Below are positions 5,533 through 7,037 of a DNA stretch of 7,037 bases, in pieces; position 1 is the first letter of the stretch; each line of letters begins with the position of its first letter. The position numbers were made by a program, and so were the translations under genes. The notes below the pieces were generated by a model. It did no database searches. It saw only the letters and a program-made list of their open reading frames with translations, and had not been told where the DNA came from. The DNA comes from Cupriavidus sp. (GTDB lineage Bacteria; Pseudomonadota; Gammaproteobacteria; Burkholderiales; Burkholderiaceae): the NCBI GenBank assembly GCA_013362725.1, contig JABFVP010000427.1, forward strand, positions 1 to 7,037. Reading direction: 5' to 3'.

Positions 5533-6696
5533 ATGAAAAACAGAAACGCCGTCATGGCGCTGATGCTGGCGTGCCCGCTGGCGGCCGCCGCGCAGTCGTC
5601 GGTCACGCTGTATGGCGTGGCCGACATCAACGTCGAATATGTGAACCGCGTCGGTGCCGTGCCGGTCGCGGCGAACGGCTTCAACCCGGGGGCGGGCGAC
5701 AAGGTGTTCCGCATGGCCTCTGGCGGCCTGTCCGGCTCGCGCTGGGGCCTGCGCGGCATGGAGGACCTGGGCAACGGATGGCAAGCATCGTTCGTGCTGG
5801 AAAGCGGCTTCGGCGTGGACAACGGCGCGCTGCAGCAGGGCGGACGGCTGTTTGGCCGCCAGGCCTTCGTCGCGCTGCGGCACGCCGGCCTCGGCCAGCT
5901 CAGCCTTGGCCGCCAGTACACGTCGATCTTCGAAGCCCTGGCAAATTTCTCGCCCACTGCCTACGCCACGCAATACGAACCGGTGGTGCTGCAGGCCGGC
6001 GCCAATTTCCGCGAGGACAACACCGTCAAGTACACCGGCCAGTTCGGCCCGCTGACGGCGCGCGCGCACTGGTCATTCGGCGCCGGGCTGGCGTTGCCGC
6101 AGACGGTCGGCATCGCCACGCCGATCGGCGGCAATGGCGAAGTGCCCGGACAGGTCCGCCGCGACACCGCCTATGGCGCCTCGCTGGCGTATGCCGCCGG
6201 ACCCTTCGGCGCCACCGTGGGCTATGACCAGTGGAATCCGACCATCGGCACCAGCAGCGGCACCCTGCGCAAGGCCGTGGTGGGCGCCAGCTACACCTTC
6301 GGCCCGGCCAAGGTCATGGGCGGCTATCGCTGGGGCCAGAACAGGAACGCCGCCGACGTGGTGATCCAGCGCGACGACTACTACTGGATCGGCGCCAACT
6401 ACCAGGTCAGCCCGGCGGTGGGGCTGACGCTCGAATACAACTACGACAACGTCAGGAGCCTGTTCGGCGATACGCACGTGGCCAACCCGTGGCAGATCGC
6501 CTTTGTCGCCAACTATGCGTTCTCGCGACGCACCGACGTGTACCTGTCCACTGCCTACGCGCGCAACGCCGGGCTGATGCTGGAATCGCTGGCCACGGTC
6601 TATGCCAACAGCCTGTCGCTGGGCAACAGCTATGCTGGGGCCAACGGGCAACGCAGCATGGTGGGCGTGGCGCTGGGTATCCGGCACAAGTTTTGA
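5533..6696 (+). CDS. Outer-membrane general porin (Gram-negative Porin_4/OmpC-like, Burkholderiales type)
   Basis: A 387-residue precursor. The signal peptide has Lys2 and Arg4, a hydrophobic core at residues 6-14 and a predicted cut after AAAA (residue 20). The mature protein then starts QSSVTLYGVADINVEYVNR, the near-invariant first beta strand of Burkholderiales trimeric porins. Further family features are GLSGSRWGLRGMEDLGNGWQ, FVLESGFGVDNG, RLFGRQAFVALRHAGLGQL, SLGRQYTSIFEALANF, DNTVKYTGQFGPLTARAHWSFG and the closing strand GVALGIRHKF with the C-terminal Phe recognised by the BAM complex. It should form a 16-stranded trimeric barrel that lets small hydrophilic solutes cross the outer membrane. 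Selectivity is unknown. The strong AGGAGG fixes the start. The gene is third in line after the MFS and hydrolase genes with a 68-bp gap, so it may be co-transcribed or have its own promoter. C14 in LMLAC looks superficially like a lipobox, but the porin-type mature end argues against lipidation. Confidence 0.95.
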   Translation: MKNRNAVMALMLACPLAAAAQSSVTLYGVADINVEYVNRVGAVPVAANGFNPGAGDKVFRMASGGLSGSRWGLRGMEDLGNGWQASFVLESGFGVDNGALQQGGRLFGRQAFVALRHAGLGQLSLGRQYTSIFEALANFSPTAYATQYEPVVLQAGANFREDNTVKYTGQFGPLTARAHWSFGAGLALPQTVGIATPIGGNGEVPGQVRRDTAYGASLAYAAGPFGATVGYDQWNPTIGTSSGTLRKAVVGASYTFGPAKVMGGYRWGQNRNAADVVIQRDDYYWIGANYQVSPAVGLTLEYNYDNVRSLFGDTHVANPWQIAFVANYAFSRRTDVYLSTAYARNAGLMLESLATVYANSLSLGNSYAGANGQRSMVGVALGIRHKF

Positions 6697-6904
6697 TACG
6701 GGCCTTGCCGGTTATGGCCAGGGCGCGTGGTTGCACGGGCGGCCTTTCCTTATTCAACCATGACGCCAGCCCGGTACTTCGCTGGATTACGCCTGGCTCG
6801 AATTTTCGGCATGCACGGAATATTCGCTGTTCAGCGAATTACCTTCTGGTAGCTGTCGCGCCTTCAACAAAGACCGAAAGTGCGATGCCTGACTTGCCGC
6901 GAAA
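6697..6904. other. Convergent intergenic region with an AT-richer island
   Basis: This 208-bp gap lies between the porin stop and the stop of the convergent AraC-type gene. By my count, positions 6751-6850 hold about 51 G/C in 100, clearly below the flanking genes. I see no textbook terminator for either gene: weak GC stems near 6700-6745 are followed only by CTTTCCTTATT. The hexamer CGAATT occurs at 6799-6804 and 6835-6840, exactly 36 bp apart. The only short plus-strand frame of note (ATG at 6760, 30 codons) has no Shine-Dalgarno and no recognisable product. Confidence 0.6.
6822..6839. repeat. 18-bp dyad, operator-like or terminator-like
   Basis: ATTCGCTG (6822-6829) and its exact reverse complement CAGCGAAT (6832-6839) are separated by TT. 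An overlapping 8-bp palindrome, GAATATTC, lies at 6818-6825. As RNA it would be a short hairpin (7 bp with a GTTC loop) lacking a T-run on either strand. As DNA it looks like a dimeric regulator site. Its position downstream of two convergent genes argues against a normal promoter operator, so its role is open. Confidence 0.5.
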
Positions 6905-7037
6905 TCAACTGTGAAGTGCCCGCCATGCCGACACGCTGCGCCCGAAACGTCCGCTGAACCAGCGCGAGAACGCGCTCAGCGACGAAAAGCCCAGCAGCGC
7001 GGCCACTTCCGACAGCGGCCGCTCGCGGTTTTCGAGG
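6905..7037 (-). CDS. AraC-family transcriptional regulator, C-terminal end
   Basis: Partial gene: only the last 43 codons are present, ending at TGA (complement of 6905-6907), and the rest lies beyond the right edge. The residues include RPLSEVAALLGFSSLSAFSR, followed by WFSGRFGRSVSAWR and ending ALHS. This is the second helix-turn-helix of the AraC/XylS family: the LSEVAALLGF helix, a turn, the SSLSAFSRWF recognition helix, then the conserved F-G-x-S-x-x-x-W/Y-R close. The usual Pro in the S-P-x-x-W/Y-R motif is Val-Ser here. The effector-binding domain is not in the window, so the ligand is unknown. It is convergent with the porin and could control the neighbouring MFS/hydrolase/porin operon, an inference from proximity only. 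Confidence 0.88.
   Translation of the reverse strand, partial: LENRERPLSEVAALLGFSSLSAFSRWFSGRFGRSVSAWRALHS

Noticed and set aside
5533..5592. Possible lipoprotein signal (LMLAC) at the porin N-terminus
   Set aside because: The position after the Cys is Pro, a normal signal-peptidase I site follows at AAAA/QSS, and the mature start is the standard porin beta strand.
6760..6852. 30-codon plus-strand frame in the porin/AraC gap
   Set aside because: It has no Shine-Dalgarno, no recognisable product and overlaps the dyad; a frame of this length is expected by chance.

Overview
The window reads as ordinary chromosome from a GC-rich beta-proteobacterium of the Burkholderiales, most like Cupriavidus or Ralstonia. 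The basis is the consistently high GC content and codon use, a Bug-type (TctC) substrate-binding protein, a trimeric porin of the Gram-negative Porin_4 type ending in Phe, and the long (about 440-residue) form of argininosuccinate synthase. The genus is inferred from these traits, not from a database match.

Layout. (1) Positions 1-1620, minus strand: a two-gene operon, a CaiB/BaiF (class III) CoA-transferase followed 40 bp later by the N-terminal part of a secreted Bug-family carboxylate-binding protein that runs off the left edge. (2) Positions 1621-1934: a 314-bp divergent intergenic region with candidate promoters on both strands, a perfect GC-rich stem-loop and two pairs of 10-bp direct repeats. 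(3) Positions 1935-3260, plus strand: argG, closed by a textbook intrinsic terminator at about 3298-3330. (4) Positions 3495-6696, plus strand: a probable operon of an MFS transporter, a small RBBP9-like serine hydrolase and an outer-membrane porin. The porin has a strong ribosome-binding site of its own and sits behind two short inverted repeats. (5) Positions 6697-6904: a convergent intergenic gap with an AT-richer island and an 18-bp dyad. (6) Positions 6905-7037, minus strand: the C-terminal DNA-binding end of an AraC-family regulator that runs off the right edge.

How the genes may work together. The left pair suggests periplasmic binding of an organic carboxylate and its activation by CoA transfer. 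argG is a self-contained housekeeping gene for arginine synthesis. The right cluster could form a route from outer membrane (porin) through inner membrane (MFS) to a cytoplasmic hydrolase, possibly under the convergent AraC regulator; this is inference from gene order.

I found no mobile element, CRISPR array, tRNA, rRNA or clear horizontal-transfer signature, and no convincing undescribed system. The points most worth a second look are the repeats and dyads in the intergenic regions and the porin/MFS/hydrolase/AraC grouping.
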